Shown here in pieces: positions 7,368-15,063 of a stretch of DNA of 64,000 nt. Both the position numbers and the translations under genes were made by a program. The stretch's first letter is position 1; each line of letters starts with the position of its first letter. Source of the stretch: Streptomyces griseocarneus (GTDB taxonomy: Bacteria > Actinomycetota > Actinomycetes > Streptomycetales > Streptomycetaceae); the NCBI GenBank assembly GCA_003674045.1, contig PENC01000033.1, positions 1 through 64,000 on the forward strand. The letters run 5' to 3'. Under the pieces are notes generated by a model, which was not told the DNA's origin, searched no databases, and was given only the letters and a program-made list of their open reading frames with translations.

Positions 7368-7441
7368 TGCCCGGGGCGGGATTCGAACCCGCATGTGACC
7401 GCTTTTAAGGCGGCTGCGTCTTCCGGTTGCGCGACCCGGGC
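7368..7441 (-). tRNA. tRNA with UAA anticodon (Leu codon UUA), short variable loop
   Basis: A 74-nt cloverleaf reads on the minus strand. The acceptor is GCCCGGG/CCCGGGC with discriminator A. The D arm is weak (3 bp). The anticodon stem GCCGC/GCGGU carries loop CTTAAAA, giving anticodon UAA. The variable loop CACAT is only 5 nt. The T arm is GCGGG-TTCGAAT-CCCGC, and CCA is not encoded. It decodes UUA like host bldA, but bacterial Leu tRNAs normally have a long variable arm, so charging by LeuRS is uncertain. It lies inside the element between the HU and BRO genes. Confidence 0.75.
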
Positions 7442-7446
7442 TGGTG

Positions 7447-7485
7447 CCCCCGGGGCGGAGGTCTGCGGGCCTCCCCACCCCGGGG
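7447..7485 (-). terminator. GC-rich hairpin after the HU gene
   Basis: CCCCGGGGcGGAGG pairs with CCTCCccaCCCCGGGG across an 8-nt loop with a small bulge. It lies between the stop of the HU gene (7498) and the tRNA, so it may end or attenuate operon transcription or aid tRNA processing. There is no T-run. Confidence 0.4.
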
Positions 7486-7497
7486 CCGTGCGGTGGG

Positions 7498-7848
7498 TTA
7501 CGGCTGCGTCTTTGTTCCCTTGGGGAGCTTGCGGACCGTGGCCGAGTTCGGGTCGGCGGTGCGTACGAGCGCCTTCATCCGCGGGGAGACCCTGAACCGG
7601 ATGACCTGTTGCCCGGGGAGCTTCACGGTGGCGCCGGTGTGCGGGTTGCGTGCTGTGCGCGGCGGCGCGGTCTTGGCCCGCCATGTGCCGAAGTTGGTGA
7701 TCGACACCGAGCCGCCGCCGACTACCGTGCGGACGATCATGTCGAGGGTCGCGTCGAGGACACGGGACACCTCGTCGGCAGGCACCCGGAGTTCCTTGGC
7801 TACGGCGGTGACGAGCCCGGTCTTGTTCAGCCGGTGATAGATCTTCAT
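7498..7848 (-). CDS. HU-family DNA-binding protein, 116 aa
   Basis: The ATG at 7848 gives the HU/IHF fold: LNKTGLVTAVAKELRVPADE helices, GGGSVSITNFGTWRAKTAPP and the DNA-arm signature ARNPHTGATVKLPGQQVIRF (the RNP box). A lysine-poor tail of about 25 residues follows. Phage HU proteins shape replication or packaging DNA. The ATG overlaps the previous stop (ATGA). It is clearly shorter than the host Lys-rich HupS type. Confidence 0.9.
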   Translation of the reverse strand: MKIYHRLNKTGLVTAVAKELRVPADEVSRVLDATLDMIVRTVVGGGSVSITNFGTWRAKTAPPRTARNPHTGATVKLPGQQVIRFRVSPRMKALVRTADPNSATVRKLPKGTKTQP

Positions 7849-8081
7849 GACGTGGTGTTCTCCATGGCAGGGCATGCGAGGTGATGGGTCTGCGGGAGTG
7901 CCGCGGTGAGGGTTGCGACGGCGTCACCGACGGCGTGGGAGGCGTGGCCGCACTGGCCGCATGTGAAGTCGGCGGTCGGCAGTCGGAGCCAGGTGCCGTG
8001 TTCCGGGGCCCACGGGCGGGTGTGCTGGCCCGCGTCGACATGGAGGCCCGTGAGTGTGGCGGGCGGCCATATGGTGCTCAT
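7845..8081 (-). CDS. Small zinc-binding-type protein, 78 aa
   Basis: An internal CGQCGHASHAVGDA and a late HHLAC supply a likely Cys/His metal site. Coupled by 4-bp overlaps to WhiB upstream and HU downstream. No known family; found in the replication and regulation block of the element. Confidence 0.6.
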   Translation of the reverse strand: MSTIWPPATLTGLHVDAGQHTRPWAPEHGTWLRLPTADFTCGQCGHASHAVGDAVATLTAALPQTHHLACPAMENTTS

Positions 8082-8554
8082 GGGCGTCCCTGCGCCGCTT
8101 TGGCTCTGGCCCGTGCTGCGGTCCGGTGGTCGCGGTGCGCGGCCCGGCATGCCTCGTCGATCTGCTCACTGCTGCGGAGATGGCGCTGGTAGGCGCTCTC
8201 CGTCCCGCACGGCGCAGGAGGCCGACCGTTCGGCTTACGCCGTTCCCGGCGGCCACGCCGTTCTCGTTCGCTCATGCCGCCCCACACGCCGTACTCCTGG
8301 TCCGTGCTCAGCGCCCACGCGTGGCAGTCCTCGACCACCGGGCACCGTCGGCAGATTGCCTTGGCCTCGCGGATCTGTGCGACGCCGGGACCGTCGTGCC
8401 TGGCCGGGAAGAACAGCTCCGGGTCCTCCTCGCGGCACGCGGCCTGTCCCGACCACTGCTCGTACCAGGCATCGGACGCCCGCCGGGCAGCCGAAGATGA
8501 CCGGGCGCTGGAGGGAGCCAGGCCGTGACGGTCGGCCTTGGTACGGGTGCTCAT
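8078..8554 (-). CDS. WhiB-family iron-sulfur transcription factor, 158 aa
   Basis: Four conserved cysteines at about C40, C68, C71 and C77 (CRRCPVVEDC) would hold a [4Fe-4S] cluster. The family turn GVWGG and the basic ERERRGRRERRK helix follow. An Arg/Ala-rich tail of about 50 residues extends beyond the core. Actinophages often carry WhiB proteins that act through the host sigma factor. It probably steers host or phage developmental transcription. Overlaps both neighbours by 4 bp. Confidence 0.9.
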   Translation of the reverse strand: MSTRTKADRHGLAPSSARSSSAARRASDAWYEQWSGQAACREEDPELFFPARHDGPGVAQIREAKAICRRCPVVEDCHAWALSTDQEYGVWGGMSERERRGRRERRKPNGRPPAPCGTESAYQRHLRSSEQIDEACRAAHRDHRTAARARAKAAQGRP

Positions 8555-9087
8555 GTGGTCCTCCGTTGGCGTTTGCACGCTCCGCAGTACGCGCGCCCGT
8601 CGCTCTCGTAGCGTCCGTGCGCGGCCTGGTCATGGCCGTGTCGGCATACGGCGGGCCGTTTGCCGCGACCGGTGAGGTAGCGCAACTGCTCGCGCGTGCG
8701 CAGGCGGGCGGCGGCGTCATCGACGTGGTCGGGGGCGACGCAGTGCTTGAAGCCGCAGTCGGCCCATACGTAGCCTTCGGGCTCCCGGCCGTACTTGATG
8801 CGGAAGGCGATGCCGGCGGGGCTGTGGGAGTCGGGCGAGTAGCGCATGACTGGGGTGCCGTCGCTGGATCGTTCCCCGGTCCATTCGAGGTGGCCGCCTT
8901 CGACCGGGCGGGTCCGGGCGGCCCACTTCTCCTCCAGGGTGAGCGGCTGGGCGGGGACATCGGGGATCTCGAGGTCACGGCGGATGGTCCCGACACGGTG
9001 CCGGTCGCAGCGCAGCTGCTTGGCGATGGCCGTGTTGGACAGTCCCTTGTGGAGGAGCTCGATGATCTGCTCGCGAGTGGCGTTCAT
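8551..9087 (-). CDS. HTH plus HNH-like zinc protein, 178 aa
   Basis: The ATG at 9087 gives an N-terminal homeodomain-like HTH (IIELLHKGLSNTAIAKQLRC, then DRHRVGTIRRDLEI). The middle (about 60-125) resembles phage HNH-like recognition proteins, with FKHCVAPDHVDD in the place of the metal and catalytic motif. The tail holds CRHGHDQAAHGRYESDGRAY and CGACK, a second metal site. It may be a nuclease or a sequence-specific binder. Coupled to WhiB. Confidence 0.7.
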   Translation of the reverse strand: MNATREQIIELLHKGLSNTAIAKQLRCDRHRVGTIRRDLEIPDVPAQPLTLEEKWAARTRPVEGGHLEWTGERSSDGTPVMRYSPDSHSPAGIAFRIKYGREPEGYVWADCGFKHCVAPDHVDDAAARLRTREQLRYLTGRGKRPAVCRHGHDQAAHGRYESDGRAYCGACKRQRRTT

Positions 9088-9920
9088 GAGGCCACCGCCT
9101 TTGCTCGGTACCGGGCCAGGGAGCGCAGGACTGCGTGCTCGCTGACTCCGACCCGGGCGGCGATCACGGCGAAGTCCGTTTCCCCGGCGGCCAGAAGCCA
9201 CTGGATCTCATCCTGGGTCTCGCCGCGCGGTCGCCGGGCCTCGCCCGTGTCCGGGTGGGCGCTGGGGTCGTCGATGGTGTCGTCGTCCCAGGCCATGGGC
9301 GGCGGCCATCCGTGGCGGGCGGCGAGGTTGCGTGCCCGCTGGGCGGAGTGGCGCAGTACCCCGTGCGCGGTTGGGTCGGCGTCCCAGAGCTGGTTGTAGA
9401 CGGCCGCGACGGACCGGGCGTGGCGCGCGGTCACATGGTCCTGGCGGGTGAGGTCGCCGACGAAGAGCGGGTCGACGTCCAGATGTGGGGCCAGGGCGCG
9501 GTGGGTCCAGCCGCGGGCGGTGAGTGCCTGGATGCGGCGGCGTGTCCCGGTGGCATCGACGAGCGCGTTGTCGGCGAGCAGGGCTGGCGAGGGACGGATC
9601 GCCAGCAGCTTGTCCGCCGTGGAGCGCTGCACCTTGGTCAGCGGCGGCTTGCCGCTCATGGAGTACAGCAGCCGGGACAGTACTGATGGGGTGATACCGG
9701 CGAGTTCAGCGATGCGCCGGTTGCCGAGGCCCGAGGCGCGCAGCAGGTTCACGTGGTCCCGGACGGGTCCGGCGTCGACCAGGGCCTGCCAGCGGCCGTA
9801 TGCCTGCTGGCGGCGCATGCGGCGGTTGTAGTCCCGCCATCCGTCCATGCAGGTCAGGCACTTGCAACCGTGGTACTTATACCGGCTGATGCTCCCGTGA
9901 TCGGGCAGGGGTCTGGTCAT
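9084..9920 (-). CDS. Phage-type multi-HTH DNA-binding protein, 278 aa
   Basis: The start HGSISRYKYHGCKCLTCMDG and the following basic helix are the familiar opening of a large actinophage protein family. At least three HTH-like segments can be seen: LGNRRIAELAGITPSVLSRL, ALAPHLDVDPLFVGDLTRQD, and a C-terminal DFAVIAARVGVSEHAVLRSL. The role is probably transcriptional or replicative control. No enzyme motif. Coupled by ATGA to the RusA gene upstream and the HNH-like gene downstream. Confidence 0.8.
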   Translation of the reverse strand: MTRPLPDHGSISRYKYHGCKCLTCMDGWRDYNRRMRRQQAYGRWQALVDAGPVRDHVNLLRASGLGNRRIAELAGITPSVLSRLLYSMSGKPPLTKVQRSTADKLLAIRPSPALLADNALVDATGTRRRIQALTARGWTHRALAPHLDVDPLFVGDLTRQDHVTARHARSVAAVYNQLWDADPTAHGVLRHSAQRARNLAARHGWPPPMAWDDDTIDDPSAHPDTGEARRPRGETQDEIQWLLAAGETDFAVIAARVGVSEHAVLRSLARYRAKAVAS

Positions 9921-10399
9921 CCGAGCCTCACAATCCGAATGCGAGCACCAGGTGCGTCGAGAGCGCCGATGTCCTCGACCGGGTACACCTTGCGGGCAGT
10001 CACCTCGACGATCCGGGAGTCGTCCGCGATGACGCCGGCCACCGTCAGGGCGTCGAAGACGGCGCGCTGGAGTTTGTCGAGGTCGCCGCTGTCGCGGGTG
10101 ATCGGCCAGGACCGGCGGCGCTTCGGCGCGGAGGCCGGTTTGCGGACGGTGAAGGTCACCTCGACCGACAGGGGCCCGTCCAGCGGGCCGTCGAGCCCGT
10201 GCTCGGTGGCGGCCGAGCGGGCCGCGGCTTCGACGGCTGCCCGCCAGGGCGCCACGCGCCGGGACTGCTCGATCAGACGCCCCTTCCCGACGTGCCGCTT
10301 GCTGCCCTGCGCGGCTGGCCGGTGATCGCGGACGATGATGCTGAGGACGGTGCCGGGGCCTGCCCCGGCCGGAGCCGGGGCAGGGGGTGGGTTGGTCAC
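9917..10399 (-). CDS. rusA: RusA-family Holliday junction resolvase, 160 aa
   Basis: Contains the RusA pattern: a basic N-terminal KRHVGKGRLIEQSRR, EVTFTVRKP, and the acidic metal site DSGDLDKLQRAVFDALTVAG followed by VIADDSRI. The dimeric enzyme cuts four-way junctions made during phage recombination or replication. The GTG start at 10399 overlaps the preceding stop. It fits with the YqaJ/RecT pair upstream in the same operon. Confidence 0.88.
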   Translation of the reverse strand: MTNPPPAPAPAGAGPGTVLSIIVRDHRPAAQGSKRHVGKGRLIEQSRRVAPWRAAVEAAARSAATEHGLDGPLDGPLSVEVTFTVRKPASAPKRRRSWPITRDSGDLDKLQRAVFDALTVAGVIADDSRIVEVTARKVYPVEDIGALDAPGARIRIVRLG

Positions 10400-10719
10400 T
10401 GGTTGGCCGCCTTCGTGGTCGTGCCGCACATCCAGCACTTCGCTGTGCCGTCGGCGAGGATGCGGTGGAGAGTGGTGCGCCCTTCGACGGCGCAGGGCTG
10501 AAGGAGGCTGAGCCCCGCGTGCTCGACGGCGGGCGCTTCGCTGTCGACGGCCTGGTGAGATGTGCTGGTGGCGCGGTGCCGTCCTGGCCGTCGCAGCGCG
10601 TGGAGCAGGAAAGCGATGCCGTGGCCGATCAGCACCACGACGTAGATCACGCACAGGGCCACGACGAGGGCACCGGCGCACAGCAGGAGCAGGACGAGCG
10701 GGGTGAGGGGAAGCATCAC
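10396..10719 (-). CDS. Small membrane protein with C-terminal Cys knuckle, 107 aa
   Basis: A long hydrophobic N-terminal region (LTPLVLLLLCAGALVVALCV through YVVVLIGHGIAFLL) makes two membrane passes. A polar stretch and the C-terminal TAKCWMCGTTTK follow. The GTG at 10719 overlaps the previous stop; an ATG at 10716 is an alternative one codon later. Function unknown. Confidence 0.6.
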   Translation of the reverse strand: MMLPLTPLVLLLLCAGALVVALCVIYVVVLIGHGIAFLLHALRRPGRHRATSTSHQAVDSEAPAVEHAGLSLLQPCAVEGRTTLHRILADGTAKCWMCGTTTKAANQ

Positions 10720-11171
10720 GTCTGGCCTCCCGCGTCATGCCCGCCGGGCCGTGCCTGCGCGCCGTGCCGGTCGTACAGTTCGCGGCACATCGCGTCGTTG
10801 GCCGCTGTGAGCTCCTCGACATGCCGGGTCATCGTGCGGAGTGCCTGCTGGGCCAGATGCAGTTCCCGGCCACCGGGCGGTGCCGGGCGCGGCCGACGCT
10901 TCTCCAGCTCCTTCCTGAGCTCGGACGTCTCGGAGCTGCTGCTTTCCCGCGCGAGCTTGAGTGCCTTGCGCAGCTGCCGGTTCTCCTCCTCGCAGGCCCT
11001 GGTGATGTCCTGAGCGTCCCGCAGCAGGCCCTGTTCCCTGCGCCGCTCGGACACCTCGGTGATGAGCTTCGTCTCCAGCTCGGCCGCCAGGCGCTGGAGG
11101 CGCCACCGTTCGCCGAGCAGGTCACTGTGCCGGGCGCGGAGATCCTCGTACGTCCCCCGTCTGACGAACAT
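10716..11171 (-). CDS. Coiled-coil protein, 151 aa
   Basis: Nearly the whole protein is predicted alpha helix with heptad-like spacing (RLQRLAAELETKLITEVSER, ACEEENRQLRKALKLARESS). It ends in a Gly-rich tail. No catalytic motif. Such coils in phage early operons are often accessory subunits. The ATG at 11171 shares one base with the exonuclease gene's stop. Confidence 0.65.
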   Translation of the reverse strand: MFVRRGTYEDLRARHSDLLGERWRLQRLAAELETKLITEVSERRREQGLLRDAQDITRACEEENRQLRKALKLARESSSSETSELRKELEKRRPRPAPPGGRELHLAQQALRTMTRHVEELTAANDAMCRELYDRHGAQARPGGHDAGGQT

Positions 11172-11896
11172 CACGGCCTCCTTTGCGCGGGGATCAGCGG
11201 CCACTCCGGGCGCACCGTCGCGGCCCGGTCTTCCTTGCCGGGAGTCCGCGCGAAGTACTCGGCGAGCGAGACGGCCTGCTCGGCGGCCCACTCGACTTGC
11301 TTCTCGTGCAGGACAGCCAGCGGTGCCGCTCCGATCCCGGGCCCCGCCTGCGCGAGGCGCCACGCGACCCGGCACGCGGCGATCGCGTCGGCCTCCGCCG
11401 AGTGCGCATCACCGAGCTGGACCTGGTAGTGACGGCACAGGTCGGCCAGCTTGCGGCCTCCGCGCCGGTACCGGTCGACCTGCTTGTCGATCACGAACGG
11501 GTCGATCACGCACAGCCGGTCGCCGACCCGGTCCGTCAGCGGCGTCATGCCGTACCGGCGGGCCTCGCGGTCCAGGAGAGTCAAGTCGTACCGCGCGTTC
11601 ATCGCCACGACCGGAACACCGCGGTGGACCGCTTCGACAAGTGCCGCGTGGACCTCGTCGACGACCTGCCGCAGGTCAGTCCCCTCCGCGTGGGCGCGCT
11701 CGGTGGTGACGCGATGGACGGCGGTGGCCTCGGCCGGGATCTCCTGGCCGTCCACGTCGGACAACCACGTCGCGCTCTGCGTCGGGGCGCCGCCGCCGAC
11801 GTGGACGACGCAGGCGGTGACGATGCGCGCCGTCTCGGGATCGGTTCCCGTGCTTTCCAGATCGAAGCCGCACATGCGGTCCGAGTACCAGCTCAT
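11171..11896 (-). CDS. DnaQ-like DEDDh 3'-5' exonuclease, 241 aa
   Basis: Exo I motif GFDLESTGTD supplies D12 and E14, Exo II is NARYD (D104) and Exo III is HSAEAD (H165 and D170), a complete DEDDh active site. The length fits proofreading-type exonucleases (DNA polymerase III epsilon-like). It sits between RecT and a coiled-coil gene, so it may trim DNA ends for recombination or help replication fidelity of the element. Confidence 0.85.
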   Translation of the reverse strand: MSWYSDRMCGFDLESTGTDPETARIVTACVVHVGGGAPTQSATWLSDVDGQEIPAEATAVHRVTTERAHAEGTDLRQVVDEVHAALVEAVHRGVPVVAMNARYDLTLLDREARRYGMTPLTDRVGDRLCVIDPFVIDKQVDRYRRGGRKLADLCRHYQVQLGDAHSAEADAIAACRVAWRLAQAGPGIGAAPLAVLHEKQVEWAAEQAVSLAEYFARTPGKEDRAATVRPEWPLIPAQRRP

Positions 11897-12738
11897 GAAC
11901 GAGCCCCCGTCTCCAGGGCGTCGTCCACGAACTCGGCCTCGATCGGGCCTTCGTCGTCCCCGTCGGACGCCGGAACCTCGGTCGGCACCGGGCCGGGTGA
12001 GCCGTCGGCGGTGGCGGATCCGCGCTGCTCGGCAGCGACGTCGGCGTGCGCGCGCAACTGCTCGCGCATGTACTCGGCGCTGGTGGGCACCCACTTCGTC
12101 AGCCGGTGCGCCGCCGTCTTCATCCACATGGCCTCTTCGTGCTTCTGCCACGGGGAGAAGGGGCTGTCGAAACCCTGACTCAAGGCCTTGGCGGCCATGA
12201 CCTGGGCTTGGTTGAGGACGACGACCTTCGACGTGGCGCCGTCCTTCATGACCGCGTACGCGTACACCAGGCGCAGCGGGCCACGGTCGGCGGCGTCCCA
12301 GTCGATCTCGTGCACCGGCCGTTCGTCACGCCCCGGGGAGTACCGGAAGGTATCCGCTGTGCGGACGACTTCGACGATCACGGACGACACCGCACCGGCT
12401 CGGTAGATCAGTTCGATCTCGCCCTGGTAGCCGCGGATTCCCTGGATCTCCAGGCGTCCCTTGACCTTGCGCGGGACGAGGTAGTACTGCTCGGTGCCCG
12501 GCGTCAGTCCCAGTTGGGCGGCATCCATCAGCGCGCCCATCAGGGCGGCGGGGTTGTTGCTCGCGGCCAGGGCCAGGTTGCGGTCCCGGCGCAGGACGCC
12601 GACGGCCAGGCGGACGAAGGTGTCGGGCTTGACGTGGGACGGCATGACCTGGGCGAGGTCGGCCTTGTACTGCTGGACGAGGGCCCCGGGCCCGTTTTCG
12701 CGCACGGCGACGGCGTTGGAGACGGTCTGGTCGGTCAT
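11893..12738 (-). CDS. recT: RecT-family single-strand annealing protein, 281 aa
   Basis: The RecT core shows as FVRLAVGVLRRDRNLALAAS, ALMDAAQLGLTPG, YYLVPRKVKG, IRGYQGEIELIYRAG and the late AMWMKTAAHRLTKWVPTSAE. An acidic tail of about 45 residues closes the protein. RecT anneals complementary strands produced by its partner nuclease, the YqaJ-type gene directly upstream, which it overlaps by 4 bp. Confidence 0.92.
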   Translation of the reverse strand: MTDQTVSNAVAVRENGPGALVQQYKADLAQVMPSHVKPDTFVRLAVGVLRRDRNLALAASNNPAALMGALMDAAQLGLTPGTEQYYLVPRKVKGRLEIQGIRGYQGEIELIYRAGAVSSVIVEVVRTADTFRYSPGRDERPVHEIDWDAADRGPLRLVYAYAVMKDGATSKVVVLNQAQVMAAKALSQGFDSPFSPWQKHEEAMWMKTAAHRLTKWVPTSAEYMREQLRAHADVAAEQRGSATADGSPGPVPTEVPASDGDDEGPIEAEFVDDALETGARS

Positions 12739-13745
12739 GCGGCGTTCTCCCGGTTGCGGGCGGGCAGGAGGCTGTAGGTGCGTCCGTCGCGGACGGTGCG
12801 GGTGGCGACCAGGCGCCGTTCGCATACCGCCCGGTGGCCGGTGCCGATCGCGTCGAGGAGGAGACCGGCCGCAGCGCGCTTTTCTGCGTCTGCGGTGGAC
12901 GCGGCGGCCAGGGCGGCGAAGTAGCGGTCGCGAAGGGCTTCGGGGATCTCGACGTCGATGTCGTCGAGGCCTTCGGGGAGGGCCTTGACCGCCTGGTACG
13001 TGGCGGTGTGGCCGTCGATCGCGGGCCTGTCACCCCGGGCGAGGGATTCGATGAACTGCGCGCCGGCGTCTCGCATGAACTCGGTTTCGGCCGGGTCGCG
13101 GTGGACCAGGTATTCGCGGTAGTCGGCCCCGGCGATCAGGACGGCGACGTGACAGGTGTCCAGACCCAGGACGTCGAGGTACCACAGGCACTGAGCCCGG
13201 TAGTGGACCGGGATCTCATCTGTGCCTTCCTCTCCCCAGCCGTTGCCGTCGCGGCTGGTCTTGGCCTCCAGCACGGCGGTCGGCGGGAGGGCCAGTGTCG
13301 GGCAGGCCGGGCACCGCTCGCAGCACGGCCCGCAGTCTTCCGGGTCGCAGCAATCGGGGCGGTGCAGATGGCACTCGCACGGGCGGTTCAGCAGCCGGTC
13401 GGGGTTGGCGATCTGCCAGGGCCGCTCGGCGCGGGCGTACGTCGGCGCCACGGACACCTCGAACTCCGCATGACGCCGGGCGAACTCGCCACAGATCGTG
13501 GGTTCATGGAGCTTGCCCCAGTACATGACGTCGGTCTCCTCGACCGGCTTCACGAGCCCCTGCTTGCGGTGCCACAGGGAGAACGCGGACTCGTAGGGGC
13601 TCAAGCCGAGAACGGCGGCGATCTCGCTGCCGCCAATGCCCTGCTGCCGAGCCGCGAGCCACGCGTTTGAACCGGGGACGAAGCTGCCGACCACGACGGG
13701 GCCGGCGGCCGGGGCCGAAGCCCCGGCCAGCACGGTGTTCGTCAT
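12735..13745 (-). CDS. YqaJ/lambda-exonuclease-like recombinase nuclease, 336 aa
   Basis: Shows GIGGSEIAAVLGLSPYESAF and the restriction-like site with D116 (ANPD) and E160-A-K162. It is the 5'-3' exonuclease partner of RecT. Between the Asp and the ExK an insert carries nine cysteines in about 26 residues (C123, C125, C132, C133, C138, C141, C142, C145, C148). This could bind zinc or an Fe-S cluster as in AddB/Cas4 nucleases. The ATG at 13745 overlaps the upstream stop. Confidence 0.87.
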   Translation of the reverse strand: MTNTVLAGASAPAAGPVVVGSFVPGSNAWLAARQQGIGGSEIAAVLGLSPYESAFSLWHRKQGLVKPVEETDVMYWGKLHEPTICGEFARRHAEFEVSVAPTYARAERPWQIANPDRLLNRPCECHLHRPDCCDPEDCGPCCERCPACPTLALPPTAVLEAKTSRDGNGWGEEGTDEIPVHYRAQCLWYLDVLGLDTCHVAVLIAGADYREYLVHRDPAETEFMRDAGAQFIESLARGDRPAIDGHTATYQAVKALPEGLDDIDVEIPEALRDRYFAALAAASTADAEKRAAAGLLLDAIGTGHRAVCERRLVATRTVRDGRTYSLLPARNRENAA

Positions 13746-13963
13746 TCCGCATCCCCCTCAAGCGCTACGGCAGCCTCGCCCGGCCACACCGTGTTCCCGT
13801 ACGCCGCCTGATGCCGTGCCGCGATCTGCCGCGCGGCCTCCGAACCCACCCGGACCTCGCCGCGCTCGATCTGACCGAAAACGCGCTCCCAGTCGCGCAT
13901 TGGCACGATTCGCCCGGAGCCGCAGGCCGTATCCCCAGGCCGGGGGCGTGACAGCGCGCTCAC
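13742..13963 (-). CDS. Hypothetical protein, 73 aa
   Basis: The GTG at 13963 overlaps the previous stop (GTGA). The conserved-looking part starts at an internal Met (MRDWERVFGQIERGEVRVGS) and continues as a helix. That Met at about residue 22 is an alternative start. Soluble, no motif. Confidence 0.55.
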   Translation of the reverse strand: MSALSRPRPGDTACGSGRIVPMRDWERVFGQIERGEVRVGSEAARQIAARHQAAYGNTVWPGEAAVALEGDAE

Positions 13964-14193
13964 TCGCCCTCACCCCGCTTGAGGCCGGAGGAGGCATCAG
14001 CCCACGCGTTGTAGTCGACGATCGGCATTCCGCCTTCACCGCCCGCGTCCGTGAGCGCCGTCGCAGAAGCCAGGGCCAACGTCGCGTGCACCTGGGCCGC
14101 CGTGACGAGCACCAGAGCATCAGAGGATTCGGTGTGGCGCGAAGCGAGACGGACGAGACGCTCGGCCTCGCGATAGTGCTCGGGGCCCGTCAC
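13960..14193 (-). CDS. Small helical protein, 77 aa
   Basis: HYREAERLVRLASRHTESSD and VTAAQVHATLALASATALTD form two long helices, a pattern common to short actinophage proteins of unknown role. A GTG start and 4-bp overlaps on both sides support translation within the operon. Confidence 0.6.
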   Translation of the reverse strand: MTGPEHYREAERLVRLASRHTESSDALVLVTAAQVHATLALASATALTDAGGEGGMPIVDYNAWADASSGLKRGEGE

Positions 14194-14447
14194 ATCGCAC
14201 CCCCGATCGCCTGTACATCAGCCAGGGCCTGGCCGTACAAGGCGCACCAGCCCCGGCAGTACCAGCGGGCCGGTTCACGAGACCCCGGCACCGAAACCCG
14301 CACCATCCGCGCCCGCTGACTCCCGGCTGGCGCGGGCTCACCGCAGTGCGGCTCCCGGCACTCGCGGGGGCGGGTGTGCGCCGTCGGAGGGCGGGAAGCC
14401 CCGGTCATGCCGCCGTTCCACACCTGCGCCGTCTTACGAGCCGCCAT
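14190..14447 (-). CDS. Hypothetical Cys-containing protein, 85 aa
   Basis: The ATG at 14447 gives MAARKTAQVWNGGMTG, a basic middle with CREPHCGEP and a later WYCRGWCALYGQALADVQAI; four cysteines in two pairs suggest a zinc site. The open frame extends upstream but would overlap the winged-helix gene, so the internal ATG is used; it shares one base with the upstream TGA. Confidence 0.6.
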   Translation of the reverse strand: MAARKTAQVWNGGMTGASRPPTAHTRPRECREPHCGEPAPAGSQRARMVRVSVPGSREPARWYCRGWCALYGQALADVQAIGGAM

Positions 14448-14683
14448 CAGGCACCTCCCCGCAGCGAGGGGAGGGCGAAGTACCGCCGCCCTCCCGTCTC
14501 GCACAGACACAGGGCACCGCGGCGAGCCAGCAGCTTCAGGTCACCCCGTGCAGTTGCACGGTTCGGAGCGATACCCAGGGAGCGGTAGAGGGAGCAGGCC
14601 CTCCCCGTCGGCCACTCGCCACCCTGTTGCTCGATGACCGCCAGGAGCATCGACTGGCGGGCGTTCAACTCGTCGGTGCTCAC
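14447..14683 (-). CDS. Winged-helix DNA-binding protein, 78 aa
   Basis: The helical N terminus RQSMLLAVIEQQGGEWPTGR, the recognition-type segment APNRATARGDLKLLARRGAL and the short wing CETGGRRYFAL match a minimal winged helix. A GTG start at 14683 overlaps the upstream stop. It probably regulates the element's own operon. Confidence 0.65.
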   Translation of the reverse strand: MSTDELNARQSMLLAVIEQQGGEWPTGRACSLYRSLGIAPNRATARGDLKLLARRGALCLCETGGRRYFALPSLRGGA

Positions 14684-15063
14684 GCGGCCGCACCCCCCTC
14701 GGCCCGCTGCCGCGGGATCCGAGGCTTCGGTGCCACCGCCCGCAGCCGGTCCGCGAGGCGGGTCACCTCCTCGCCGTACAGGGGGATCGTGTAGCCGATC
14801 CGCTCGCAGAGCCGCTCGACGAGCAGCTCCTCCGGCTTGTAGCCGTCGTGCACGGTGGTGATCGCCCGGTCGTCGGCGATCTCCTGCAACTCGTCCATGA
14901 ACTCGTCGGCGAGCGAGGTGATCACCGTGCTCAGGTAGTGCTCAAGGTCCAGCACGGCACCCGCCGGGATACGGCGCACGTAGATACGCGTCGGACCTGC
15001 GACCGCGAGTTCCTCCCGACGGCGGCCGACCAGGCGCGCTAGGAGCCGATGTATGCTCTTCAC
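14680..15063 (-). CDS. Hypothetical protein, 127 aa
   Basis: The GTG at 15063 is coupled to the LuxR-like gene. The N terminus is basic (KSIHRLLARLVGRRREEL), a central part is acidic and helical, and PEELLVERLCERIGYTIPLY lies in the second half. No recognised domain. Confidence 0.55.
   Translation of the reverse strand: MKSIHRLLARLVGRRREELAVAGPTRIYVRRIPAGAVLDLEHYLSTVITSLADEFMDELQEIADDRAITTVHDGYKPEELLVERLCERIGYTIPLYGEEVTRLADRLRAVAPKPRIPRQRAEGGAAA

Noticed and set aside
7368..7441. Reading the tRNA as an ochre suppressor
   Set aside because: The anticodon is UAA, which pairs with UUA; a suppressor of UAA would need UUA as anticodon.
7331..8041. Upstream extension of the BRO antirepressor frame
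   Set aside because: It reads through the tRNA and the HU gene; low-complexity product.
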